Assembly (NCBI GenBank): GCA_902773415.1
Contig: CACYEE010000224.1
Location: 1-7,120 of the forward strand
Length of the DNA stretch: 7,120 nt
Source of the DNA: an uncultured Actinomyces sp.
GTDB taxonomy: Bacteria; Actinomycetota; Actinomycetes; Actinomycetales; Actinomycetaceae
Direction: 5' to 3'
In this document: positions 1 through 7,120 of the stretch, in pieces
Position numbering within the stretch: the stretch's first letter is position 1
Layout: every line of letters starts with the position of its first letter
The notes under the pieces: model-generated
Seen by the model: only the letters and a program-made list of their open reading frames with translations
What the model was told of the DNA's origin: nothing
Databases searched by the model: none
Made by a program: the position numbers and the translations under genes

Positions 1-402
1 CATTTCGCGTCCCTCGGGCGTGATGCGTTCGGGGCCCCACGGAGGCAGCCACACCCAGTTGATTCGCGAGGAGGCGACAAGCCCGGCAAGAGCCTGGGCG
101 GTCTGGTCCTCGATGACATCGGTCAGGGGGCATGCGGCCGAGGTCAGGGTCATGTCAAGCACGACCTTCGTGCCGTTGAGGCGAACCTGGTAGACGAGGC
201 CAAGATTGACGACGTCGATGCCGAGCTCGGGGTCGACGACGTCGTGGAGGGCCTCAAGAATGTCGGCCTCGCTCGGCACGACAGACGGCTGCGGCGCTCC
301 GCCTGCGGCCTGCGCAGACGCTTCCTTGGCCGGAGCGGGCGGTTCGGCCGAAGGCATTCCGGGATACTGCGGGGCGCTCTCGCGCCCGTCCATCTCGCTC
401 AT
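1..402 (-). CDS. sufT: SufT-like Fe-S assembly factor (MIP18/DUF59 domain), C-terminus cut by window edge
   Basis: Fe-S cluster maturation factor of the MIP18/DUF59 family, thought to assist cluster assembly or delivery to client proteins in the cytoplasm; the exact biochemical role is not settled for this family. My translation gives 134 residues before the window ends. The domain starts near residue 45 and shows the family signatures DPELGIDVVNLGLVY (residues 57-71) and TSAACPLTD (87-95, with the conserved Cys92), then INWVWLPPWGPERIT close to the C-terminus. From the mycobacterial homologue I expect only about 10 residues to be missing. The ATG overlaps the sufU stop (ATGA, 402-399) and is preceded by a strong AAGGAG, which supports this start. 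Residues 1-44 are rich in Ala and Pro and look disordered; homologues usually have a much shorter leader. A second in-frame ATG at 393 is a possible alternative start. Last visible gene of the operon. Confidence 0.93.
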   Translation of the reverse strand, partial: MSEMDGRESAPQYPGMPSAEPPAPAKEASAQAAGGAPQPSVVPSEADILEALHDVVDPELGIDVVNLGLVYQVRLNGTKVVLDMTLTSAACPLTDVIEDQTAQALAGLVASSRINWVWLPPWGPERITPEGREM

Positions 403-872
403 TCCCGCTCCTTGGAGGTCTTTCGTGCCGCAAGGGCCTTGTCGGTCGCGTCGCGCACGGCCATCCAGCCGAGCAAGGCGCATTTGATGCGCATGGGGAA
501 CCTGGAGACGCCGTGGAAGGCGTAGGCGTCCTCAAGCATATCGAGCGTGCGCTCGTCGAGTTCTTCGCCGCGCGAATCCATCATGGAGCGGAAGGCCTCG
601 TAGAGCGTCGCAAACTCGCCGATCGTGAGGTCCTCGATCATTTCGGTCATGACGGAGATGGAAGCCTGGGAAATCGAACAGCCGTGGCCTTCCCACGCAA
701 CGGTCTCGAAACGCTCGCCGTCCTCGGAAAGCCGAACCTTCATCGTCACTTCGTCGCCGCAGGTGGGGTTGACCTGATGAGATTCGCCGTGAGCCTCGGC
801 AAGTTCGCCTTCGCCGTAGCGTTCGCGGGCCGCGTCGAGAATGATCTGCTGGTAGAGCTCTTCGAGTTTCAT
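399..872 (-). CDS. sufU: SufU zinc-dependent sulfurtransferase
   Basis: Accepts the persulfide sulfur from SufS and passes it towards the SufBCD scaffold; it replaces SufE in Gram-positive SUF systems. The 157-residue protein has the IscU/SufU fold with the expected zinc ligands: Cys38 and Asp40 in NPTCGD, Cys65 in GHGCSISQAS, and Cys131 in the FPMRIKCALLGW segment. The insertion that distinguishes SufU from IscU is present between the second and third cysteines (about residues 100-125, ending GVSRFP), so this is the SufU form and not an IscU scaffold. The family norm is about 145-160 residues. The ATG overlaps the sufS stop as ATGA and has a strong GGAGGA ribosome binding site 3 bases upstream, inside the end of sufS. 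Its own stop overlaps the sufT start in the same way. The C-terminal tail is short and charged (KTSKERE). Identification is firm. Confidence 0.96.
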   Translation of the reverse strand: MKLEELYQQIILDAARERYGEGELAEAHGESHQVNPTCGDEVTMKVRLSEDGERFETVAWEGHGCSISQASISVMTEMIEDLTIGEFATLYEAFRSMMDSRGEELDERTLDMLEDAYAFHGVSRFPMRIKCALLGWMAVRDATDKALAARKTSKERE

Positions 873-2179
873 TGTTCCTCCAGTCCGAAGAAGGGGCGCA
901 CCGTCGCAAGCGCCTCGAGGAAGGCGCGAACGTCGTCCTCGGTATTGTAAGGCCCGAGGGAGGCGCGGGTCGATGCGACGACACCGAAGAAATCGTGAAT
1001 GGGCTGGGCACAGTGGTGTCCGGTACGCACGGCAATGCCCGAAGCGTCGAGAATCTGGCCGACGTCGTGCGGATGGACGCCCTCGACTTCGAAGGCAAGG
1101 ACTCCCGTGCGCTCTTCGACCCGCTCCGGACCGAGAATGCGGATTCCGGGAATCCGTCGGATTCCTTCGAGCATGAGTTCGCCGAGCCGCTTCTCATGTT
1201 TGGCGATCTGTTCCATTCCGATGGCCGAAAGATAGCCGGCTGCGGCGCCGAAGCCGATGGCTTGGGCAACGGCCTGGGTGCCGGCCTCGAAGCGCCGGGG
1301 CGGGGCGGCGTAAGAGGTGCCTTCCATCGTGACCGTCTCGATCATCGATCCGCCGAAGAGGAAGGGAGGCAGGGCCGCGAGCAGTTCGCGACGGCCGTAG
1401 AGCGCTCCGACGCCGGTGGGCCCGAGCATCTTGTGCGCCGAGAAGGCCGCGAAGTCGACGCCGAGAGCCTCGACGTCGACGGGCATGTGCGGCACGGACT
1501 GGCAGGCATCGAGCACGACGACGGCGCCGTTGTCTCCGGCCCCGCGCTCGCGCGCCGCCGCCACGATCTGCGCGGCCGGCGCAATCGCTCCGGTCACGTT
1601 CGAGACGTGGGCGAAAGCCACGACCTTCGTCGTCGCATCGATGCGGTCGAACGTCGCCGTGTCGATCGTGCCGTCCTCGCGAAGGTCGAGCCATCGCAGC
1701 TCGGCTCCCGTTCGCAGGCAGAGCTCCTGCCAGGGCACAAGGTTGGCGTGATGCTCGGCGCGAGTGACGACGATCGAGTCTTCCGGGCCGATCAGGAAGC
1801 GCGCGGAGGCCTCCCCCATGCCGCGCCCGGCGGCGATGTTGCCGAAGGAGTAGGCGAGGAGGTTGAGGGCCATCGTCGAGCCGGAAGTCCACACGATTTC
1901 CTCGGGACGGGCCCCGACGAAACGCGCGACCTTTTCTCGGGCTTCCTCGAAGGCAATGGTGGCTTCCCCGGCAAGCAGGTGGCTCGAGCGCGACACCGCG
2001 GCGTTGTGCCGGGTCTCGAAATCGGAAACGGCGTCGAGCACCGCGCGCGGGCGCTGGCTCGTCGCCCCCGAATCGAGGTAGACGAGGCGTTCGCCGTCGA
2101 TCTTTCGCGCAAGCATCGGGAAGTCCGATGCGGGCGCGGGGCTCTGGCTTGCCGGGGTGCGTGCCGGGGTCGGCGCCAT
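869..2179 (-). CDS. sufS: SufS group II cysteine desulfurase
   Basis: PLP-dependent enzyme (aminotransferase class V fold) that converts L-cysteine to L-alanine and holds the sulfur as a persulfide for transfer to SufU. The 436 residues show YLDSGATSQRP (34-44), EHHANLVPWQEL with the PLP-stacking His (142-153), VLDACQSVPH (Asp224 and Gln227 contact PLP), AFSAHKMLGPTGVG with the Schiff-base Lys250, GGSMI (277-281), and GHHCAQP with the catalytic persulfide Cys390, followed by RASLGPYNT. It is somewhat longer than the mycobacterial enzyme. The difference comes from an Ala/Pro-rich N-terminus (about 18 residues) and short insertions near residues 113-124 and 211-216. The start lies 6 bases after the sufC stop, with a modest GAGAAG as ribosome binding site. 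The stop overlaps sufU (ATGA), matching the SufS-SufU partnership. Confidence 0.97.
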   Translation of the reverse strand: MAPTPARTPASQSPAPASDFPMLARKIDGERLVYLDSGATSQRPRAVLDAVSDFETRHNAAVSRSSHLLAGEATIAFEEAREKVARFVGARPEEIVWTSGSTMALNLLAYSFGNIAAGRGMGEASARFLIGPEDSIVVTRAEHHANLVPWQELCLRTGAELRWLDLREDGTIDTATFDRIDATTKVVAFAHVSNVTGAIAPAAQIVAAARERGAGDNGAVVVLDACQSVPHMPVDVEALGVDFAAFSAHKMLGPTGVGALYGRRELLAALPPFLFGGSMIETVTMEGTSYAAPPRRFEAGTQAVAQAIGFGAAAGYLSAIGMEQIAKHEKRLGELMLEGIRRIPGIRILGPERVEERTGVLAFEVEGVHPHDVGQILDASGIAVRTGHHCAQPIHDFFGVVASTRASLGPYNTEDDVRAFLEALATVRPFFGLEEQ

Positions 2180-2185
2180 CGCTTC

Positions 2186-2938
<753 letters not shown>

Positions 2939-2988
2939 TGTTCTGTGTTCCTAACGTCTGTCTTCGGTGCGTGGCGCCGTGGCGCCTG
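2939..2988 (-). promoter_or_regulatory. sufD-sufC intercistronic gap with G+C-rich hairpin
   Basis: Directly after the sufD stop the sequence reads GGCGCC-AC-GGCGCC (2973-2986 on the plus strand as GGCGCC-GT-GGCGCC). In RNA this can fold into a short, very stable stem (GGCGC/GCGCC, four-base loop). No T-run follows, so it does not look like an intrinsic terminator. It could be an intercistronic stabiliser or processing site, or chance in G+C-rich DNA. The sufC ribosome binding site (AGGAA) lies downstream of it, outside the hairpin. Confidence 0.4.
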
Positions 2989-4128
2989 TCAGTGTTCTGC
3001 GCCCTCGGCGCTGTCGAGGTTCAGCTCGCTTTCGATGGCGGCCATGAGGCGAGCCTGGACGGATTCGATGCCGATGTTCTCGATCATTTCGGCGAAGAAG
3101 CCGCGCACGACGAGCCTGCGGGCGACGTCGGCGGGAATGCCTCGGGCCATGAGGTAGAACAGCTGTTCCTCGTCGAATCGGCCGGTGGCCGAGGCGTGGC
3201 CGGCGCCGACGATCTTGCCGGTCTTGATTTCGAGGTTGGGCACCGAGTCGGTCTTCGCGCCTCTGGTGAGCACGAGGTTGCGGTTGAGCTCGTAGGTGTC
3301 GGTGTTTTCGGCCGTGGCGTCGATGAGGACGTCGCCGATCCAGACGGAATGGGCGTCTTCGCCTTGCAGAGCGCCCTTGTAGGTGACGCGCGAGACGCAG
3401 TTGGCCGGGCCGTGGTTGACGAAGAGGCGGTGCTCCTGATGTTCTCCGGCGTCGGTGATGTAGGCGCCGAGGAGCTCGGCGTTGCCGTTCTTTCCTGTGA
3501 AGGCGACGGAGGTGCTCACTCGCACGAGGTCTCCGCCGAGGGTGACGACGATGTGGCGCAGGTTCGCGTCCTTTGCGACGCGGACGCGCTGGGCGGACAG
3601 GTGGCGGGCGGTGCGTTCGCCTTCCTGGATGGAGACGACGGCGATGTCCGCGCCCTCGCCTACCGAGACTTCGACGGTTTCGGCGAGGTCTGCAATCCCC
3701 GTGTGGGAGACGACGACGGTCGCCTTCGCGCCGGGTTCGGCGACGATCGCGAGATGGGCGGCGTTCATGCCCTCGTTCGCGGCGATGTCGACGAAGACCT
3801 CCTCATGCTCGGAGCCTGCGAGGGTCAGCACATGGGCTTCGTCGAAGGCTTCCCATGCCAGGGCTGCGCTGCGGTCGTCGGGCATTGCGATCTGGCCGAT
3901 GCGCGGATCGTCGCGGCCGACCTTCTCGAGCTTGCCGCCGCGGGCTGCGACCGGAGCATCGTGGGCGTTCATGGCGCCGGACAGGAATTCGGCCATGCGC
4001 TCGAGCGGCGTAAAGCGCCATTCCTCTTCCTTGCCGCTGGGCATCGGGAAATCGGCGGAGACGAACGAGGAGCGCCTGTCGGCGCGGGAGGCTCCGGTTC
4101 CTTCAAGTGCGACGTTGTGTTCGGCCAT
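2989..4128 (-). CDS. sufD: SufD scaffold subunit
   Basis: Partner of SufB in the SufBC2D complex; the SufB-SufD interface is the site where the nascent cluster is thought to form. The 379-residue protein has the SufB/SufD beta-helix core with the C-terminal helical segment typical of the family: TDSVPNLEIKT (293-303), GAGHASATGRFDEEQLFYL (308-326) and ARGIPADVARRLVVRGFF. His311 aligns with the functionally important His360 of E. coli SufD. The position of E. coli Cys358 is Ala309 here. The N-terminus carries the expected KEEEWRFTPL motif (33-42). The start ATG shares one base with the sufB stop (TGATG) and has AAGGGAG upstream, so the frame-open region further upstream is not part of the gene. 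The C-terminus ends in a short acidic tail (SAEGAEH). Confidence 0.96.
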   Translation of the reverse strand: MAEHNVALEGTGASRADRRSSFVSADFPMPSGKEEEWRFTPLERMAEFLSGAMNAHDAPVAARGGKLEKVGRDDPRIGQIAMPDDRSAALAWEAFDEAHVLTLAGSEHEEVFVDIAANEGMNAAHLAIVAEPGAKATVVVSHTGIADLAETVEVSVGEGADIAVVSIQEGERTARHLSAQRVRVAKDANLRHIVVTLGGDLVRVSTSVAFTGKNGNAELLGAYITDAGEHQEHRLFVNHGPANCVSRVTYKGALQGEDAHSVWIGDVLIDATAENTDTYELNRNLVLTRGAKTDSVPNLEIKTGKIVGAGHASATGRFDEEQLFYLMARGIPADVARRLVVRGFFAEMIENIGIESVQARLMAAIESELNLDSAEGAEH

Positions 4129-5579
4129 CAGCCGACGCTCCCTTCCATCTGTAGCTCGATGAGGCGGTTGAGCTCGAGCGCGTATTCCATGGGCAGCTCG
4201 CGGGCGATCGGCTCGACGAAGCCGCGCACGATCATGCTCATCGCTTCCTGTTCGTCCAGGCCGCGTTGCATGAGGTAGAAGAGCTGGTCTTCGGAGACTT
4301 TCGAGACGGTGGCCTCGTGGCCCATCTCGACGTCGTCGGTCTGCACGTCCACATACGGGTAAGTGTCGGTGCGCGAGATGTCGTCGACGAGCAAGGCGTC
4401 GCACTGGACGTTCGACTTCGAGCCGTAGGCGTTCTTCGTCATCTTGACCAGGCCGCGATACGACGAGCGGCCGCCGTTGCGCGAAATCGACTTCGAGACG
4501 ATGGACGAGGTCGTGTTCGGGGCGAGGTGGATCATCTTCGCGCCGGTGTCCTGATGCTGACCTTCGCCGGCAAACGCGGCGGAGAGGGCTTCTCCGTGGG
4601 CGCGCTCGCCCAGGAGCACGCAGGCCGGGTACTTCATGTTGATCTTGGAACCGATGTTTCCGTCGACCCATTCCATCGTGCCGCCGGCCTCGACCGTGGC
4701 GCGCTGGGTGACGAGGTTGAGGACGTTGCCCGACCAGTTCTGGATGGTCGTGTAGCGCACGTGGGCCTCCTTCTTCACGACGATTTCGACGATGGCCGAG
4801 TGCAGCGAATCGCGCGAATAGATCGGCGCGGTGCAGCCCTCGACGTAATGCACGTAGGAGCCTTCGTCGGCGATGATGAGGGTCCGCTCGAACTGTCCCA
4901 TCGATTCGGTGTTGATGCGGAAATAGGCTTGGAGGGGAATCTTCACGTGGACGCCCTTGGGCACGTAGATGAAGGAGCCGCCGGACCACACGGCGGTGTT
5001 GAGCGCGGCGAACTTGTTGTCGCCCAGGGGCACGACGGTGCCGAAGTGCTCCTCCATGAGGTCCGGGCATTCCTTGAGCGCGGTGTCCGTGTCGAGGAAG
5101 ACGACGCCCTGTTCCTCAAGGTCTTCGCGTATCTTGTTGTAGACGACCTCGGATTCGTACTGGGCGGCGACGCCGGCAACGAGGCGGGAGCGTTCCGCCT
5201 CGGGAATTCCGAGGCGGTCGTAGGTATTGCGGATGTCCTCGGGAAGGTCCTCCCAGCTCTGGGCGGGCCGATCGGTGGCCTTGACGAAGTACTTGTATTC
5301 GTCGAAGCGCACCACCGACATGTCGGCGCCCCATTCGGGCATGGGACGGGCGACGAAGTGCTCGTAGGCCTTCAGCCGCCTTTCGAGCATCCATTCGGGT
5401 TCTTCCTTGACCGAGGAGATGTAGCGCACTACGTCCTCGTTGATGCCGCGTTCGGCCGCCTCGCCTGCGGCGTCCGAGTCGTGCCAGCCGAAGCTGTATT
5501 TTTGACCCAGAGCCTCGATGGTCTCCTGCTGTTCGGAGATGGCTTCGGCGACCGCGGCTTCGTGCCGGGTCTGTGTCAT
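4128..5579 (-). CDS. sufB: SufB scaffold subunit (no intein)
   Basis: Core scaffold of SufBC2D, on which the Fe-S cluster is built in the cytoplasm. The 483 residues span the whole family: KYSFGWHDSD (27-36) and GINEDVVRYIS near the N-terminus, YVPKGVHVKIPLQAYFRIN (205-223), YVHYVEGCTAP (242-252, Cys249 corresponding to E. coli Cys254), and a conserved end HEATVSKVSEDQLFYLMQRG and EGSVG. Cys393 (VQCDALL) and Glu422 (GHEAT) keep exactly the 29-residue spacing of the E. coli catalytic pair Cys405/Glu434. The open, continuous domain shows that the intein found in mycobacterial SufB is absent. The start at 5579 is chosen because ATGA overlaps the sufR stop and GGAAGGAAAGG lies just upstream; the frame stays open to 5777 but that part overlaps sufR and is not SufB-like. 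Confidence 0.98.
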   Translation of the reverse strand: MTQTRHEAAVAEAISEQQETIEALGQKYSFGWHDSDAAGEAAERGINEDVVRYISSVKEEPEWMLERRLKAYEHFVARPMPEWGADMSVVRFDEYKYFVKATDRPAQSWEDLPEDIRNTYDRLGIPEAERSRLVAGVAAQYESEVVYNKIREDLEEQGVVFLDTDTALKECPDLMEEHFGTVVPLGDNKFAALNTAVWSGGSFIYVPKGVHVKIPLQAYFRINTESMGQFERTLIIADEGSYVHYVEGCTAPIYSRDSLHSAIVEIVVKKEAHVRYTTIQNWSGNVLNLVTQRATVEAGGTMEWVDGNIGSKINMKYPACVLLGERAHGEALSAAFAGEGQHQDTGAKMIHLAPNTTSSIVSKSISRNGGRSSYRGLVKMTKNAYGSKSNVQCDALLVDDISRTDTYPYVDVQTDDVEMGHEATVSKVSEDQLFYLMQRGLDEQEAMSMIVRGFVEPIARELPMEYALELNRLIELQMEGSVG

Positions 5580-6274
5580 GCCTTTCCTTCCGTTCTTGAC
5601 GTGGCCCGCGGACGGGTAATCAGCGGGATCGTGAGTGTGCACACGTGCGCGCCGCCGGCCAGGGTTGCCAGCCGCTGGACATGCACGCCGAGCAGTTCGT
5701 GGAATGCCTGCGTTTCCGCTTCGCACAGGACGGGAAACGAGGTCGCGACGTCCTGGACGGGGCAGTGCCCCTGGCATAGCTGGAGGGTCAGGCCGCGCGG
5801 TCCGCGGCGGACCGAGGCGGCGTAGCCGTCCTGGGTGAGCGCTCCTGCCAGCGCTCGGACGCGGGTTTCCACGTCGTTTCCCGCCGTCTCGATTGCGGTG
5901 CCGTAGCGCGTGCGCAAACCGGAGCTTCGTTCCGCGGCGAATTGCCGAAGGCCGTCGTCTCCGAGAATCTTGAGAACGAACTCGAGGGCCTGGGTTGCAA
6001 CGTCTCCGTTCGTGTCGCCGAAGATGGCCTGCCCTTCTCCGGTCGCTACGTAGCGACGCGGGGGGCGGCCGCGGCCAAGCGGCCGGGACGACGCCCCCGT
6101 ATATTCGGCAATCTGGCCGTCAAGCTCAAGCTGGGAGAGGTGACGGCGCACTGCGGCAGCGGTCAGCACGAGCAGGCTTGCCAGCTCGGAGGAAGTGATG
6201 GGCCCCTTTTCGATGATGAGGCGGAGGATCCGTTCGCGCGTTCCGGCATCGGCCGGCATGTCTGTCGTGGTCAT
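5576..6274 (-). CDS. sufR: SufR, Fe-S cluster-sensing repressor of the suf operon
   Basis: Transcriptional repressor that ligates an Fe-S cluster and lowers suf expression when clusters are plentiful. The 232-residue protein has a DeoR/ArsR-type winged helix at the N-terminus (about 12-60, RERILRLIIEKGPITSSEL onward) with a wing ending GRGRPPRRYVATGEG (67-81). A helical middle follows, then the cluster-binding segment C167-x3-C171-x12-C184-E185 (CQGHC, then VLCEAE), the three-cysteine pattern of actinobacterial SufR. A fourth cysteine, Cys212 (AHVCTLTIP), lies nearby. The ATG at 6274 is preferred because AAAGGAGGGG stands 3 bases before it. An in-frame ATG at 6325 lacks a comparable site and would run through the likely promoter. 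The stop overlaps the sufB start, so repressor and operon are co-transcribed, giving negative autoregulation. Confidence 0.95.
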   Translation of the reverse strand: MTTTDMPADAGTRERILRLIIEKGPITSSELASLLVLTAAAVRRHLSQLELDGQIAEYTGASSRPLGRGRPPRRYVATGEGQAIFGDTNGDVATQALEFVLKILGDDGLRQFAAERSSGLRTRYGTAIETAGNDVETRVRALAGALTQDGYAASVRRGPRGLTLQLCQGHCPVQDVATSFPVLCEAETQAFHELLGVHVQRLATLAGGAHVCTLTIPLITRPRATSRTEGKA

Positions 6275-6297
6275 GTCCCCTCCTTTGCGTCGAACCC

Positions 6298-6325
6298 ATA
6301 CCATTAAACAACATCGAGCTTGCAA
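6298..6325 (-). promoter_or_regulatory. Candidate suf operon promoter
   Basis: On the minus strand TTGCAA (6325-6320) can serve as a -35 element, with TGGTAT (6303-6298) as -10 at 16-base spacing; this would put the start of the transcript within about 20 bases of the sufR ATG. The -10 is a poor match, and nearby TTTAAT (6308-6303) is an alternative, but without a good -35. The SufR-like inverted repeat at 6309-6322 sits in the spacer, as expected for a repressor that blocks RNA polymerase. The choice of hexamers is an inference. Confidence 0.4.
6309..6322. promoter_or_regulatory. Proximal SufR operator-like inverted repeat
   Basis: Plus-strand CAAC-ATCGAG-CTTG differs at one base from CAAC-N6-GTTG, the operator reported for cyanobacterial SufR. 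It lies 35 bases upstream of the sufR start codon, inside the spacer of the candidate promoter. It shares the nine bases CAACATCGA with the second site at 6372. That the protein encoded here binds it is inferred. Confidence 0.5.
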
Positions 6326-6371
6326 TAATCCACCTTATCGGACCGAAATTCGCTCGACAGGAAGATTTTTG

Positions 6372-6385
6372 CAACATCGATGTCG
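6372..6385. promoter_or_regulatory. Distal SufR operator-like inverted repeat
   Basis: Plus-strand CAAC-ATCGAT-GTCG again differs at one base from CAAC-N6-GTTG. It contains the perfect palindrome ACATCGATGT (6374-6383). It begins exactly 63 bp from the proximal site in the same orientation, about six helical turns, which would place both on the same face of the DNA. TTGCAA (6369-6374) overlaps its left arm, while the same hexamer overlaps the right arm of the proximal site. Confidence 0.45.
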
Positions 6386-6583
6386 CCCAAAAGCCTACAC
6401 GCACAGCCCCATCGTCATAAAACGGAAACACTCCAGATTTATTGTGATTCGCCTTACGGCACGCCCTCGCACCGCCAGACAGATCGACGGGGACCGCCCC
6501 TCGCCCGAAACCGACGCCCCGAGCAAATCGAAAGACGACGTACGCCCCGGAAGAACGGGCATCGAAAGGACGGGACGGCACCG

Positions 6584-7120
6584 TCACCGATCATCGACCG
6601 CGCAAACGCCCCAGGCGCGAAACACGAAAGCGGTAAACCCGGCATAGCAGCCGACAAGCGCGACTGCCGCCGGCAACAACGAAAAATCCAGCCCCCACAA
6701 GTATGCGGAATACGTCGCAAGCTCGACCACTGCCGCAACGACCCAGACGGGAGCGACCCGCCCATCAAGCACCACCAGCACGAAGAGCAGCACCATCGAC
6801 GGATAACCGTATCGCTCGTGCATCGCCGGCAGGAACAGGACAACGGTCCATGACGTCCACACGGCAAGTCGCAGCGAATCAATGCCGTCAAACCGTTCGG
6901 AAAGCAATCCCTTTTCGACGCCCTTCCGATCGAATCTCGCGACAAGGAAGTACAGGCCGGCCAACAGCACGCTTGCCGTCACGACAATCGCCACGCCCTT
7001 CAGCACATCATACCTGTCCCCGACAAGCACCCAGAAACTCGGAAAATTCATGTACATCGCTTCCCACGTACCGGTCTGATTGGCAAAAATCGAAAACGGC
7101 TCGCCGAACGACCTGCCTGC
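6584..7120 (-). CDS. GT-C type mannosyltransferase-like membrane protein, N-terminus outside the window
   Basis: C-terminal 178 residues of a polytopic membrane protein; the frame stays open to the window edge, so the Met at 7057 is internal and not the start. The visible part begins with a loop containing FANQTGTWEAMYMNFPSFW. It has hydrophobic segments at about residues 42-62, 83-98, 108-118, 122-142 and 148-168. The motif LPAMHERYGYP (97-107) matches the LPxMHERYxYP signature of Gpi18-related bacterial mannosyltransferases, which use a polyprenyl-phosphate-linked sugar at the membrane. Substrate and acceptor cannot be told from this fragment. The gene ends with a TGA, has a short tail (CAVDDR), and is read in the same direction as the suf operon 309 bases upstream of sufR. 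No functional link to Fe-S assembly is evident. It could also belong to another GT-C branch with the same motif. Confidence 0.75.
   Translation of the reverse strand, partial: AGRSFGEPFSIFANQTGTWEAMYMNFPSFWVLVGDRYDVLKGVAIVVTASVLLAGLYFLVARFDRKGVEKGLLSERFDGIDSLRLAVWTSWTVVLFLPAMHERYGYPSMVLLFVLVVLDGRVAPVWVVAAVVELATYSAYLWGLDFSLLPAAVALVGCYAGFTAFVFRAWGVCAVDDR

Larger units (their letters stand above)
6275..6583. other. Gene-free intergenic region between the membrane protein and sufR
   Basis: This 309-base stretch holds no convincing gene; open frames crossing it have no family-like sequence. The part next to sufR (about 6295-6450) is clearly richer in A+T than the surrounding genes and contains the promoter and operator-like repeats listed separately. 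The part next to the membrane protein is G+C-rich, with a small hairpin GGGG-ACCG-CCCC (6489-6500) and a repeated ATCGAAAG (6527-6534 and 6561-6568). I see no stem followed by a T-run on the minus strand, so no clear terminator for the upstream gene. Confidence 0.7.

Noticed and set aside
4128..5579. Possible intein in SufB, as in mycobacteria
   Set aside because: The coding sequence is continuous at 483 residues, with no insertion in the conserved core.
6275..6325. Upstream in-frame start for sufR at 6325
   Set aside because: It adds 17 residues unlike SufR proteins, lacks a good ribosome binding site and would overlap the promoter. The ATG at 6274 has an excellent site.
6489..6500. GGGG-ACCG-CCCC hairpin as an intrinsic terminator for the membrane protein gene
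   Set aside because: The stem is only four base pairs and no T-run follows on the minus strand.
6126..6587. A minus-strand open frame of 153 codons crossing the intergenic region into sufR
   Set aside because: It runs through the promoter and operators, overlaps sufR in another frame, and its translation looks random.

Overview
The window holds an almost complete SUF-type iron-sulfur cluster assembly operon, read entirely on the minus strand (right to left). The gene order is sufR-sufB-sufD-sufC-sufS-sufU-sufT. This order, a SufR repressor leading the operon, a SufU-type zinc protein in place of SufE, and the high G+C content point to an actinobacterium (Actinomycetota). The proteins look closest in style to the Actinomycetales/Bifidobacteriales branch, but no species can be named from the sequence alone. 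Unlike the mycobacterial counterpart, SufB carries no intein.

Layout from right to left. At 7120-6584 lies the C-terminal part of a polytopic membrane protein with a LPAMHERYGYP motif, typical of GT-C (Gpi18-like) mannosyltransferases; its start is outside the window. A 309-base gap (6583-6275) without a gene follows. It is more A+T-rich near sufR and contains the likely operon promoter and two SufR-operator-like inverted repeats exactly 63 bp apart. Then come sufR (6274-5576), sufB (5579-4128), sufD (4128-2989), a 50-base gap with a G+C-rich hairpin, sufC (2938-2186), sufS (2179-869), sufU (872-399) and sufT (402 to beyond base 1, lacking only its last few residues). Four of the six junctions overlap by 1 or 4 bases, so the operon is very compact and probably translationally coupled.

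How the genes work together: SufS removes sulfur from cysteine as a persulfide and passes it to the zinc protein SufU. The SufB-SufC-SufD scaffold, driven by the SufC ATPase, receives sulfur and iron and builds the cluster. SufT is thought to help cluster maturation or transfer to client proteins. SufR senses cluster status with its own Fe-S cluster and represses the operon when clusters are sufficient.

I found no undescribed system here. The most interesting unexplained structure is the paired operator-like repeat upstream of sufR. Smaller points are a long disordered N-terminal extension on SufT and the hairpin that separates sufD from sufC.
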